NCBI GenBank assembly: GCA_012295275.1
Contig: CM022679.1
Span: forward strand, 23,778,502 to 23,842,501
Origin: Chrysomallon squamiferum
Lineage: Eukaryota; Mollusca; Gastropoda; Neomphalida; Peltospiridae
Reading direction: 5' to 3'
DNA: 64,000 nt
Shown: piece by piece, positions 53,968 through 64,000 of the stretch
Numbering within the stretch: the first letter of the stretch is position 1
Layout of the letters: the number at the start of each line of letters is the position of its first letter
Notes under the pieces: model-generated
Databases searched by the model: none
Told to the model about the DNA's origin: nothing
Seen by the model: only the letters and a program-made list of their open reading frames with translations
Position numbers and translations under genes: made by a program

Positions 53968-55555
53968 CTGAAAGAGAAGGCAAGTGATATAATATAAACT
54001 GCTCTGAAAAGTTGAAAAATAAGAGTTGTAAGGAGAATATAGAAATGTCAAACTTTTAACTCTTTTAAAAACAATAGTGAGAAATAATGACATGGATATG
54101 CAGATGTAGTTCTCACAAACATTAAATTTTGTTTACTCTGTTATAATTATGTTTGAAGACAACTCAAAGTTGGCTGGATTGTCATTGTAAACAAATGTTG
54201 CAGACAGTTATGATATATTTTAAAACAAAACCAAATTCAATCTTGTTATATATATATATATATATATATATAAATATCCAAATTGCAATTTTTTTAGATT
54301 TTTTTTTTCTCCAGTACCAAGCTTCTTGGTCAGTCAAAAAGTATTTTAGGATCATGGATTGTCTAAAATGGAAGCCTTCATGTCAGTGAAGATTAAAAAA
54401 ATAAGATTAAAAAAAATATAATAATTTTAAACATTACTGTGAATAATATTTTTTATAAAATAAAACAAACACAATGAATTCTTGTAATAAATTCTCCAAT
54501 TTCTGTTTCAAATTTAGTGAACATATCTAAATATTATTTATTAACTCTGGTGAATTTATAAAACAAAATAAAATCCTAATGAAACATTACTTGGATACAA
54601 TTTGAAAAGAATGTAAATTTTACCAAACAGTTTTGTTATCTGTAGGAATATCTTTTATTACTAATCAGCAAATTTATCCAATCTATAGATCTAATCATGA
54701 ATTAGCTTATTAAAAATAACTAAAAATATAATTGAACAGTCAAAAAGCATGAAAAGTTTAAGATGCATCTATGGTAATGTCACACTCAGTTTTGTTATTA
54801 TTATTTTAATGACAGGCATAATAAACCTTTGTGTTAGATTTATGTTAGTTTATATAAATAAGTATTATAACTATAAGACTAATTCTAGGTTGATGTTTAT
54901 CTGCAACAGTAATAAAATATATATATTATTATTCAATGTGTCAGCTAAAAAAGAGAAAAATTTCATAGTTTCTAAATCTTTATATAACTTATAAATTGTT
55001 ATTGTGAATGTCACAAAATGTGATAGGAAATATTATTTGTTAACCAGTTAGAAAAGCATAATAAGACATTAATTTTTCTGTTAAATTGTTGGTATTAATA
55101 ATGCTATACTACTACTAATAACATAATAAATAAAAAGTAGTAACATTAAGATATAATAACCAAATGTATTCTTGGTATATTAATACAAGAATATTTATAT
55201 ATTACAATTATACCTATAAGGTAACAAATGTGAATTAAGATGGTAATAATATAATAATGCCTGTAATATTATGAAAACCATAGTTATTTTTCTGTTCATG
55301 AACTTATCAGTTTTAAACATTCAGTCAGTCGTGTTTTTAATTTCAAATTAAATCATTAGATATTAAATCAATATGTTAATCTTATTTGAAAAAATAATAA
55401 TATTAATTAATTACAATCATGACAATGCTAATTATAAATAACTGAACTAATGTTAAGTCTATACTAAATGCTTCAAAATGTCCAATAAATTATATATTTA
55501 TTTATTTCTGAACAATTAGCCCTATAGCTAACATTTAATAAATGTATTTCCGTAC

Positions 55556-55573
55556 CTCATCCAGTTCCTGGCT
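55556..55573 (-). CDS. CCDC154: CCDC154-like gene, 18-nt microexon
   Basis: CACCCATAG | six codons SQELDE | GTACGG. Phase 0-0, so including or skipping it keeps the frame. Neighbouring exons at 56399 and 53967 join in the same phase. Confidence 0.5.
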
Positions 55574-56084
55574 CTATGGGTGCATTAATAAACAACAGAT
55601 TAAATATTAGATTTATATAACTCCATCAACATGTGTAAAAATAGAATTTTATTACTGTATATTTTCATTTGTCTCAAATACAGTATGACAACAAGCACGA
55701 ACATGCACCCATACACACATAAAAGCATCATAAATAGTGTACTTGAACCATACTGTGATGAAACCTAGCCTAAAATTACCCAAACCCCATACTGAATTAT
55801 AAATTTTGGTTCTCTCTCTTTTTCTTTCACTCAATCTTTCCTCACTTTCCCTCTGTCTTACAATCAATAGCCGATTTTTTTGTTGTTCTGGAGTGTCATT
55901 AAACATTCATTCACTCTCCTCGTCTTTCCCTTTCTCTCTAATAAACTAAAAAAACACAAACAGATTACTTTCAATATATGTGTGTATGTGTTCAAAATAT
56001 AAGAATTTAATGTATAATTTCCTTTGAATTATGCTTCTCTCTCCGTCTCATACATGAACACAAATGAAATATAAAGACTGATAC

Positions 56085-56091
<7 letters not shown>

Positions 56092-56128
<37 letters not shown>
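56092..56128. repeat. (TG)n microsatellite in intron
   Basis: About 18 units. Confidence 0.93.
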
Positions 56129-56130
<2 letters not shown>

Positions 56131-56398
56131 TTGTTATAAATAAATAAATTAATTAATAAAAGGACAACAATAATGACAAAAACTATGGGAATTAACTTAT
56201 ACATTGGTACAAATCAGGTAAAAAATAAAATAAAAATAAAAATATAAATTTTCAAAAATAAAACAACAAAAATACAAAAGGAAAAAGAAAAGACAATTTT
56301 CATATAAAAACAAAATACATAAATACATAAAATAAAAATGAAAAAGTCTAGTGATTCTGTAAAATAAAAAATCAAACATCTAACAGTTTGAAAATTAC

Positions 56399-56422
56399 CT
56401 CTCGATTTGTTAAACGTGCCAT
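56399..56422 (-). CDS. CCDC154: CCDC154-like gene, 24-nt microexon
   Basis: CTCTCCTATAG | eight codons MARLTNRE | GTAATT. Phase 0-0 and fully skippable in frame. Confidence 0.5.
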
Positions 56423-56769
56423 CTATAGGAGAGCATAAGAAAAAGCACAACAAAAAATAATTATTTGTTTTGAAAATATCCAGAATTACTTATCATTTAT
56501 TTAACTTTGAAATGACTATTATTATTCTTTTTTTTTAAAGGCTTATTCAAACTTGATTTTTATACTACTCAGTTAAAGAAGAGTTTTTCAAGAATTAAAA
56601 AAAAAAAAAAAAAAAATTTAATTTTTTTCAAATTAACTTATGCAACTTCTTTTACTTAGGAATATACAGACAACAGCCTCTGATTCTTGGTTGTACTGAC
56701 AAAAAGTTTATCATTTTCATGTCTGAAGGAGATTTTTTTAAAAGTTAATTTTATTCATGCTGTTTTGTT

Positions 56770-57165
56770 GTAATTTAATTCACACATTTGAATAAGTGTA
56801 CTTCAATTCACACATATATACATTGCAATTCAGTTCACACATCTGTATAAGTTGTAATTCAGTTCAGACATTTGTATAAGTTGTAATTCAGTTCATACAT
56901 ATATATGCTGCAATTCAATTCACACATCTGTATAAGTTGTAATTCAGTTCACACATTTGTATAAGTTGTAATTCAATCCACACATATGTTACAATTCAAT
57001 TCACACATCTGTATAAGTTGTAATTGACTTCACACATTTGTATAAGCTGTGATTCAATTCACACATTTGTATAAGTTGTAATTCAGTTCACACATTTGTA
57101 TAAGCTGTGATTCAATTCACACATTTGTATAAGCTGTAATTCAGTTCACACATTTGTGTAATTCA
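56770..57165. repeat. 29 bp minisatellite in intron
   Basis: About 14 copies of a unit with ACATTTGTATAAGTTGTAAT then TCAGTTCAC. It lies 40 bp from the donor of the exon at 57206-57346, between that exon and the 24-nt microexon. Confidence 0.92.
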
Positions 57166-57205
57166 CACAATCATAAAAAAAAAATAAAAAAATATTTATT
57201 TTTAC

Positions 57206-57346
57206 CTCAGCCACTTTGTCGTCAACCACAGTTTCAATAGTTGACAGTTTGGTCTTGACACCCTCCAGCTTGACGTCCATGTCACTGATAGCTCTCGCAG
57301 ACACCTGACCTGACTCAGCCACCATGCTCTTTACTTCCTTCTTCAA
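57206..57346 (-). CDS. CCDC154: CCDC154-like gene, coiled-coil exon
   Basis: Acceptor TTTGAATGGCAG, 47 codons in phase 0-0 (LKKEVKSMVAESGQVSARAI...VVDDKVAE), donor GAG|GTAAAA. Continuous heptads. GC-richer than its introns, as expected for an exon. Confidence 0.8.
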
Positions 57347-57851
57347 CTGCCATTCAAATAATACATCCATTATAAATTAAGAAAAAGTGGCAGCAAAACA
57401 GGATTATAAGCAAAGAAAAGAAAAAGAGAAAGCAACAAAAAGAAATACAAATATGAAAAGTATACACAGCTGAAAGAGAGGGCAAAAAAAGAGAAAAAAA
57501 AAGGAGAACATTCTCTCTTTAACTACAATTTAAACAATATATTTGTTATAAAGAAAACATAAACAAAAATAAAGTTATATATATATTTTTGAAGTTTATC
57601 AACAAAAGAACAGCATCTATAAGATAATCTCATAAACAATACAGAAATTAATTAGTTTACTTGGCTTAGTGCACTTAAATTATAAGCAATAGTCTAATGT
57701 TTATATGTTTATATCAAAATTTAATGCATCAAACACTAGTAACAGTTCTGGTATGTATTAGTATAATATAAAAAAATGTGTTTAAAAAAAATAAATGTAT
57801 TAAAAACAAAGAACATTTCTTGTGTGTATTGGTATATAGTATTAATCACAC

Positions 57852-57978
57852 CTTTTCTGTATTGGAAGCCACCTGGGCACTGATTCCATTGATTGCCTGC
57901 TGTAAAGTGGATGTTGCTACCTGTAGTTTATCCTGTACGTCATCTATCTTCTCAGCTGTTGTTTTCTCATGAATTTTT
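57852..57978 (-). CDS. CCDC154: CCDC154-like gene, coiled-coil exon
   Basis: Acceptor GTTTTCTTATAG; one base completes Arg, then 42 codons (KIHEKTTAEKIDDVQDKLQ...VASNTEK), donor AAG|GTGTGA (weak). Confidence 0.75.
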
Positions 57979-58571
57979 CTATAAGAAAACATTACGTTGA
58001 TTTCAAGAATGGATATCAAGAGACACAATGACACCAGCTATTACCAATATGATTTTTTTTTTTTAATAAAAATAAACAAATGAACACATAAACAAATAAA
58101 CAAATAAACAAATAAATAAATAATAATAATAAAAATAAAATTAAAAGTAACTATCTGTATAATTATAAGTACAACATTATTATTATTAAAAATATATTCT
58201 AATACAAGAATGACAATATTTTCTTTCTTAAAATTTTTTTTTTAGTCATCTGGATTAGGATTTTGATTTAAATACTATCAAAGGCTAAAGTATAAAATGT
58301 TCAAAGAATTAAATTTCAGTGTTAAAGAAAATGTTTTATTATGATTTTAAAATGTATTTTAAATTTAAATATTTCCTGAACTTATTTTCTATAAAAGTAA
58401 CAAAATAAAATAATCATAATTCTTCAATCAATGTGAATTTGCTTAGAATATTTAGTCATTTTTGTAATCATCAAACTGCAGTCATTACATCATGTCATCA
58501 TCATCATATCTTTAACAACACATAATCAACTACATTGAAATCAATTTTAAAAACATCAACAACAACACTAC

Positions 58572-58696
58572 CTGGATTTGATTTCTGCTGCTATCACTTT
58601 GTCTGTCTGTTTTCTGTTTTCTTGCAGTTGCTGCTCCAGTAGTGTAATGGCTGCATCAAGTTTCAGAAATGCTTCCTTGTTCTTTGAACGATCACC
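58572..58696 (-). CDS. CCDC154: CCDC154-like gene, coiled-coil exon
   Basis: Acceptor CTTGTTGCTAG, 41 codons (GDRSKNKEAFLKLDAAITLL...AAEIKS) plus AG, donor CAG|GTAGTG. Confidence 0.78.
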
Positions 58697-60355
58697 CTAG
58701 CAACAAGATACCATTTTGAAAATTACAAATCAGAAAATTAATATCTCAAAAATACTAAGAGTATTTCCAAGAAAAGTCACATCAGACGAAACGTATAAAG
58801 AAATAAGGACTGCAAAAACTGGAATCTTTAAGAAGAAATAAAGCACAATAAGGCAAACTTAAATTCAATATTACTAATTAAATGATAAAATGATATTTTG
58901 AATAAAATAATAACAAATGAATAGTATGATTTAAACATGATTTAAAAGTCAATATTTGACACTATAGAATGGATGATAGATAATTATGTAGTTAAAAGGA
59001 ATAAGGTATTAATTGTTTAGATTTTTACATCATGCAATTGTACTTGAAATGACACTCTGTTGGAATTAGCTGACAATGACTTATACAAATATATAATTTT
59101 ATGCTAAATCTGAAAATGTATATTTCTGGCAAAAAGAGAAACTTTAGAACAAAAAGAAAAGAACAAAAACAACTAGAACATGACTCTCACATGATAAAAC
59201 ATACAAAAGAAGAAAATGGAAATGTCAGGAAAAAGTTTAACAGAAAAATGTTTGAATTATTTATTTATTTATTTATCAGATTACTTTTGTTTATCTTGTC
59301 TTCATTATACAAGAAACATATAACTAGCTACAAATTGTTGATAAATAATTATTTATTTAATTTAACCATTTATGGTGGCTATCTACCTTAAAACTATAAA
59401 TCTTTTTCAGAGTTTTAACATGGAAAAATATGAAATAAAAAATAAACAAGAAACAGTTTTTTTATTTAACCTTTAATACATTTATCATTAAAAAAAAAAA
59501 AAAAAGAAAAAAAAAGAGACTAATTTAACAAATAAACAAGGATGATAAATTTAAAAGAACACATGGACAAAGGTTTTGCAAGAAACCATTCTAAGTGAAG
59601 GATGGGATAGGTGATCACTGTAGTCTAGACATATATAAAAACTGTTGTTGAAATAAAAAAGAAAAAGTAAAGAGATTTGATACACCCACAGGACTCATAT
59701 GTACCAAGACTTTTAATATTTCATATGCCAGATATAATTATGCATCTTTGACATTTATATTTTGAGATATTGTATGCCAATTGTATGCCAAATAATGTAA
59801 CTTTGAAATTTTGTATTTCGAAATATTTTATGCCAATCTAAAACAAATACACATTTATGTGTGCATTTTCTCTAGTATACATAACCATTTTAACTAACAG
59901 TTCTCAAATTATATGTTCTCTTGATGTCTCTTATCTTGCTATCTGAAACAATTTAATAATAACAGAACACAAAATAACAACGAAAAAATGGTCCACATCA
60001 TTGATAACCTGCCAAAAAATGGTTTTCTTTCATTCTTCTACCTCTAACCAGTCTACAATGCAGATACATTTGTTGTTGATAAAACTGCCAATGAACCACC
60101 AATACTATGTTACTGAAGTTGACATAGCTTCAGTGAAATTAAAATGAAAACTCATTTCTCACGACTGGTTTATGGTTTTCCCTTTAATGGAACAACTAAA
60201 TATGAAAAATGTAAGACGCACTTAATGTGACTTAACTGTGCTATGAATTTGCATAGAAAAACTGCAAACTAGTTATCTACAAATTTGGAAATGGAAGCAG
60301 GGTGTAAAGAAGTGAAAGCATCAACTGGAATGTGTCTGGGATTTTTAAACCATAC
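58697..60355 (-). other. intron of CCDC154-like gene
   Basis: No further exon or strong repeat seen apart from A-rich runs near 59490. A 96-codon plus-strand frame at 59101-59391 is Lys/Leu-rich with no other support. Confidence 0.5.
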
Positions 60356-60367
60356 CTGAGTTAGCTC
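60356..60367 (-). CDS. CCDC154: CCDC154-like gene, 12-nt microexon
   Basis: TATATAAACAG | GAGCTAACTCAG (ELTQ) | GTATGG. Phase 0-0, matching ...KDTVK before and GDRSKN after. Short but with good splice sites on both sides. Confidence 0.5.
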
Positions 60368-61789
60368 CTGTTTATATAAGAAACAGTAAGTTGACATAGT
60401 TAAAACATTAACATAGATATTAACAAAACGAGATACTATATAAAAAATAAAAAATGTTAAATGATTAAAAATATTAATGTTGAAATGCTGAAATAATGCA
60501 AAAAGATATTAACAAGATAATTTATATAGATAAGGAAATAATAAAGTATGTGTAAAATTGAAATAGTTAATATGTCATTAACAAATTTTTAATAATAATA
60601 ATAATGCATAAAATAATTTATAAAAATAACATATATCGAAATCATAAACAGAAGAAGAAAAATATCTGTAGAAATGCTAATCAGCATAAATGTAAAATAA
60701 TGTATATAAGAAAAATTCTTAAGCTGAATTATTAAGGTGAAACCAGCTTGCCAAAATAGATGGGAATAAAAATCAGGTTGTTGAAATATTGTTTTAGAGA
60801 TTAAAATAATATCAACTAAATGAAATAATGTAATATATGTTATATAGATGATTTTTTTAACTTCTGAAATGTAGTAAGTATCCAAAACTAATTTGAAATA
60901 ATTTAGGAATTACAATATATGCTAATATGTGGAAAGGTTTTGACAATTATGAAATGTTTCAACAAGATGAAAAAAAAAAAAAAAAAAATCCAACAACAAC
61001 TGATTATACTAATATTGTAAGCAAATTCAAATTCAACATGAAAATGAATAAGAACAAAACAAAGAATACAGTTGTGACAAAAATGACACAAAAAAAAAAA
61101 CTATTACTATAACATTTGATGATGATGATGATAATGAAGATGACAATGATGATGATGATAATAAATATAACTAGCTTACTAAGGTTGCACTGAAGCTGAG
61201 ATTTCCTTCTTTGTTATCTGTATTTTATTTCATTCATTTGTAAAACATCCTATTTGATAAACACTGGTTGTTACACAGTCAGCTGAAGAACTAATTCAGC
61301 AAACCCCTATAACATTAGTGGAACAGTCACTGGCTGAATGAAGATGGCCACATTTATATACTGAATGTGCTTTACACTAAAATATGTCCTAGAACTTCAT
61401 ACATATTCATACGTACTGAATGTTAGTTCATGTTAGTAGAGGTTTGCTTGTTTATTCCCTGATCTGACTGTGAAACAACTTGGATGCTAGGTAAATAGCC
61501 TATGATCAGTAGATCACTCAGAAATGATCTGCCTATTTATAAGGTGTGACAAATGGGAGGATATGAAATACTATGAAATGGTTACTCCTACATAAATTTT
61601 AGTATCAAGACTTAAGTATATGAAAAAGTTCATGAAATTAAAAAAAAAACACCCCAATATTACCAAGACTTTAGAATATGAAATAGTTATTGACATGAAT
61701 AAATATGTATTACCAAGATTTAAGTATATTAAAATTACTGACATGAAAAAACATATTTTACCAAGACTTAAGAATTTGAAATATTGAAA

Positions 61790-61838
<49 letters not shown>

Positions 61839-62723
61839 AAAAAAAAAAAAACAAGAATATGGAATAGTTACTGACATGAAAAAATGTAATTACAGTTCCT
61901 TATCAAAATTAATGTATTACAGTAATATAAAAAAATTACTGATATGAAAAAATATTGCTATGACTTAAGCAATATCAAATATTGTAATTAACAAAAACAA
62001 ACTACTGCTATGACTTAAGCAGGTGGCAATATTATAAAACTTACCATCTTTAGGAAACAATTAGAAACAAATTATAAAAATAAATAAACCAGTAAGTATA
62101 CTTTGTATTTATTTCAATATTTGACTATATAAACTCTAACAGAATTAAAAAATAATAATAATTAAAAAGTAGTTTATGTGGACATATTAGTAATTTAATT
62201 TTGTTTTTAAAAATGAACAAAATAACAATAACAATAAAGATAAAAATTCATTTTCAAAAACAGAATAATAACAAATAAATGGAATGAATCAATAACAAAA
62301 TGTTTACTTGCCTTTGCTATTAATTTTTTATGATTTTCCTGAACATACAAGTTTTAAATAATTTGTAAAATAAAATTAAAATTAAAAAATGACCTGGGTT
62401 TTTAATTTAACAGACTTATTCCTACAAACCAAAAAAAAAAATGACTGCCTTCCATGCTGCAGTATATTTGTAGTGTAATTTCTCTATTTATTATTAATGT
62501 AGATATTTTACTTTCTATTAGCTACATTTAAAAAAAACAAAAATCTTTTCATCTTCTGACTGTCTACAAAATAAGTTATTTTTTATGATATGGAAATTTT
62601 TGTTTTTTTCTCACAAACTAGGCATACACTGTAAAGAAAATAGTTCTGTCCATTACAACATATGTATTCAAAACAAAGATGTGATCATCTATATATGTGT
62701 AATTACTGAAATATAATTGATAC
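60368..62723 (-). other. intron of CCDC154-like gene with A-rich runs
   Basis: Contains a poly-A run of about 50 bp at 61788-61850 and a stretch of diverged tandem units (TTACCAAGACTTAAG-like and ATGAAAAAATAT-like, 61600-62040). No exon confirmed. Confidence 0.5.
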
Positions 62724-62852
62724 CTTGACAGTGTCTTTGATAGCAAGAATTTCATCATCCATCATTTTTTTAAGAGCTTCCCAGCGTTTTTCATTTTCAT
62801 CTCGGACTCTGCGTTCATAGTCAGTACGAGACTGTTGTTCAAGTTGAATTGT
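62724..62852 (-). CDS. CCDC154: CCDC154-like gene, coiled-coil exon
   Basis: Acceptor TTTAATTTCCAG, 43 codons in phase 0-0 (TIQLEQQSRTDYERRVRDEN...AIKDTVK), donor AAG|GTATCA. Confidence 0.8.
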
Positions 62853-63368
62853 CTGGAAATTAAATAAATAATAAAAAGTTTAAATTTTAAAAGTAAGATT
62901 AATAAATGGACATAATAACTAGTAACATAATTACTAAAGTGATAGTTTCAAATATCCTGGGTAATACTTTGAGTTCTTGTATTTCACCTTCTAGTCAGTA
63001 TATATTAGTATTATGGTTGTCAAAGGTTGTGTTTTTTGTCATTTCTCCACTGCTGTTATTAAATATCAGAAGCCACTGTTTTATCAGCAGTGAATCTTTC
63101 TATTAATTAAACTACTTTTAACACAAAAGATTTAACACAACAAACATTAAAAAAAAAACCAGTGTACTAAGATGTCTTTAAAACTGAAATTCATTTCATA
63201 AATCTTAACCAAGACATTTGTCACAGATTTTCTATCATCAATATCCTACCGTAACAGGAATGAATTTTCTACATATTATTCATTATTATTAATAATGCCA
63301 CAAAACAGAAAGTTTTAAAAATAACATAATATGATGAGTAATTATTAAATAAATCTAAATTTACAAAC

Positions 63369-63594
63369 CTTCTCCAGTTGTAGAGCTTTTTCTTGGATTT
63401 CTTCTCTCAGTTTGATTTCTTTAGTCAGTATCTTCTTGTTTGTTTCTTCCAGTGATTCAGCTAACTGAGCCTGCAGTTTGAGTCTCTCGCTCTCAGCCAC
63501 GTGTTCTCTCTCTCTGGCTATCATGTCCAGAGCATGCATCGACTCTTCACGTTTACGATTCTGTTCTCCGATAGCTTGGTGAAGTTCATTAGCT
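63369..63594 (-). CDS. CCDC154: CCDC154-like gene, most 5' exon in the window (gene continues to the right)
   Basis: Acceptor CTTTTCTTTTCAG, one base then 75 codons (ANELHQAIGEQNRKREESMH...LREEIQEKALQLEK), donor AAG|GTTTGT. Upstream exons lie beyond 64000. Over all exons the long form gives about 517 residues here, almost wholly heptad coiled coil. As I recall, human CCDC154 is somewhat over 600 residues, so the length fits. The family call rests on architecture, exon phases and proximity to the PERCC1-like gene, not on a search; other long coiled-coil proteins remain possible. The vertebrate gene is linked to bone resorption in mouse; its molecular role is poorly known. Confidence 0.6.
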
Positions 63595-63766
63595 CTGAAA
63601 AGAAAAGAAAAAAATATAAATTACAAACATCTACATCTTTATCTATATCTATTATTTAAAATTAACTGAATGAGAGCAGTATATTTCAGAACACTTCATA
63701 TATAATAAATACAGAGAGAGAGAGTGGGAGATATAAAAATTATTTATAGCTATTTGCTCCAAAATT

Positions 63767-63768
63767 GC

Positions 63769-63811
<43 letters not shown>

Positions 63812-63812
63812 T
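63767..63812. repeat. (TAA)n microsatellite in intron
   Basis: About 15 units followed by imperfect ones. Confidence 0.93.
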
Positions 63813-64000
63813 TAATAATATTAATAATAATATTTAAAAAATATATAAATATCTATTTTCACAATTTGAATTAATATTAAAAGTAGTTTAATTAGGTGAT
63901 CTCTCCTGGCAAAAGTAATAAAAAAATTCAAAAATAGAAATATTGTATATATTTTTACAATTTTAATTAATACTAAAGGTATTCATCAAATGATCTCTTC

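Noticed and set aside
59101-59391. 96-codon plus-strand frame in an intron
   Set aside because: Lys/Leu-rich AT-driven frame, antisense to the coiled-coil gene, with no domain or splice support.
62045-62047. Three-nucleotide microexon (ATG) between CCTAAAG and GTAAGT on minus
   Set aside because: Splice-site wording is good and it would be in phase, but a 3-nt exon cannot be told from chance without transcripts.

Overview
The window is eukaryotic: very AT-rich, intron-bearing and loaded with microsatellites and satellites. The gene content fits an animal, probably a lophotrochozoan and most likely a mollusc; that placement is inference from gene content and repeat style. I found no bacterial-style operons, no CRISPR array, and no tRNA or rRNA gene.

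Left edge (1-6926, + strand): the 3' half of an RNF213 (mysterin)-type giant AAA+ / E3 ubiquitin ligase gene. It consists of one 6.5 kb coding exon that enters from outside the window, plus a 36-codon last coding exon. The protein keeps the AAA-family core signatures, but the RING finger is missing at its expected place and an acidic stretch sits there instead. The RZ-type zinc finger is also altered. A 2.6 kb satellite of about 68 bp units follows (7230-9870), then about 8 kb of AT-rich sequence with no gene.

Middle (18-39 kb): a single-exon gene on the - strand (18372-19274) whose conserved blocks match PERCC1, the vertebrate gene needed for enteroendocrine cells. Just upstream is a compact polyadenylated terminal exon (19605-19639) that may belong to a 22-codon micropeptide gene starting at 23179. 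The rest is CpG-retaining intergenic DNA with (TAA)n, (GT)n(GA)n and other microsatellites, a 72-75 bp satellite (25.0-27.1 kb), pogo/Tigger-like transposon ends, a cluster of CRE/E-box/CCAAT motifs near 31.0 kb, a duplicated ATF/CREB-type module at 32.6 kb, and orphan coding-looking exons at 36.5-36.7 and 39.0 kb.

Right part (43.8-64 kb, - strand): the 3' portion of a multi-exon coiled-coil gene, probably CCDC154. I reconstructed 15 exons with consistent phases. They include microexons of 12, 18 and 24 nt and an apparent choice of last exons: an acidic disordered tail at 49632-50354, or a tail with a Trp-rich basic segment and RRNSQPNS repeats made by 48012-48190 plus 43820-44018. From memory, PERCC1 and CCDC154 are neighbours on human chromosome 16p13.3, so their adjacency here would be deep microsynteny.

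Base composition is mosaic. The RNF213-like and CCDC154-like genes look CpG-depleted, as expected for gene-body methylation, while about 15.6-39 kb around the PERCC1-like gene keeps its CpGs. All assignments come from reading the sequence and from memory of the families; no search was run.
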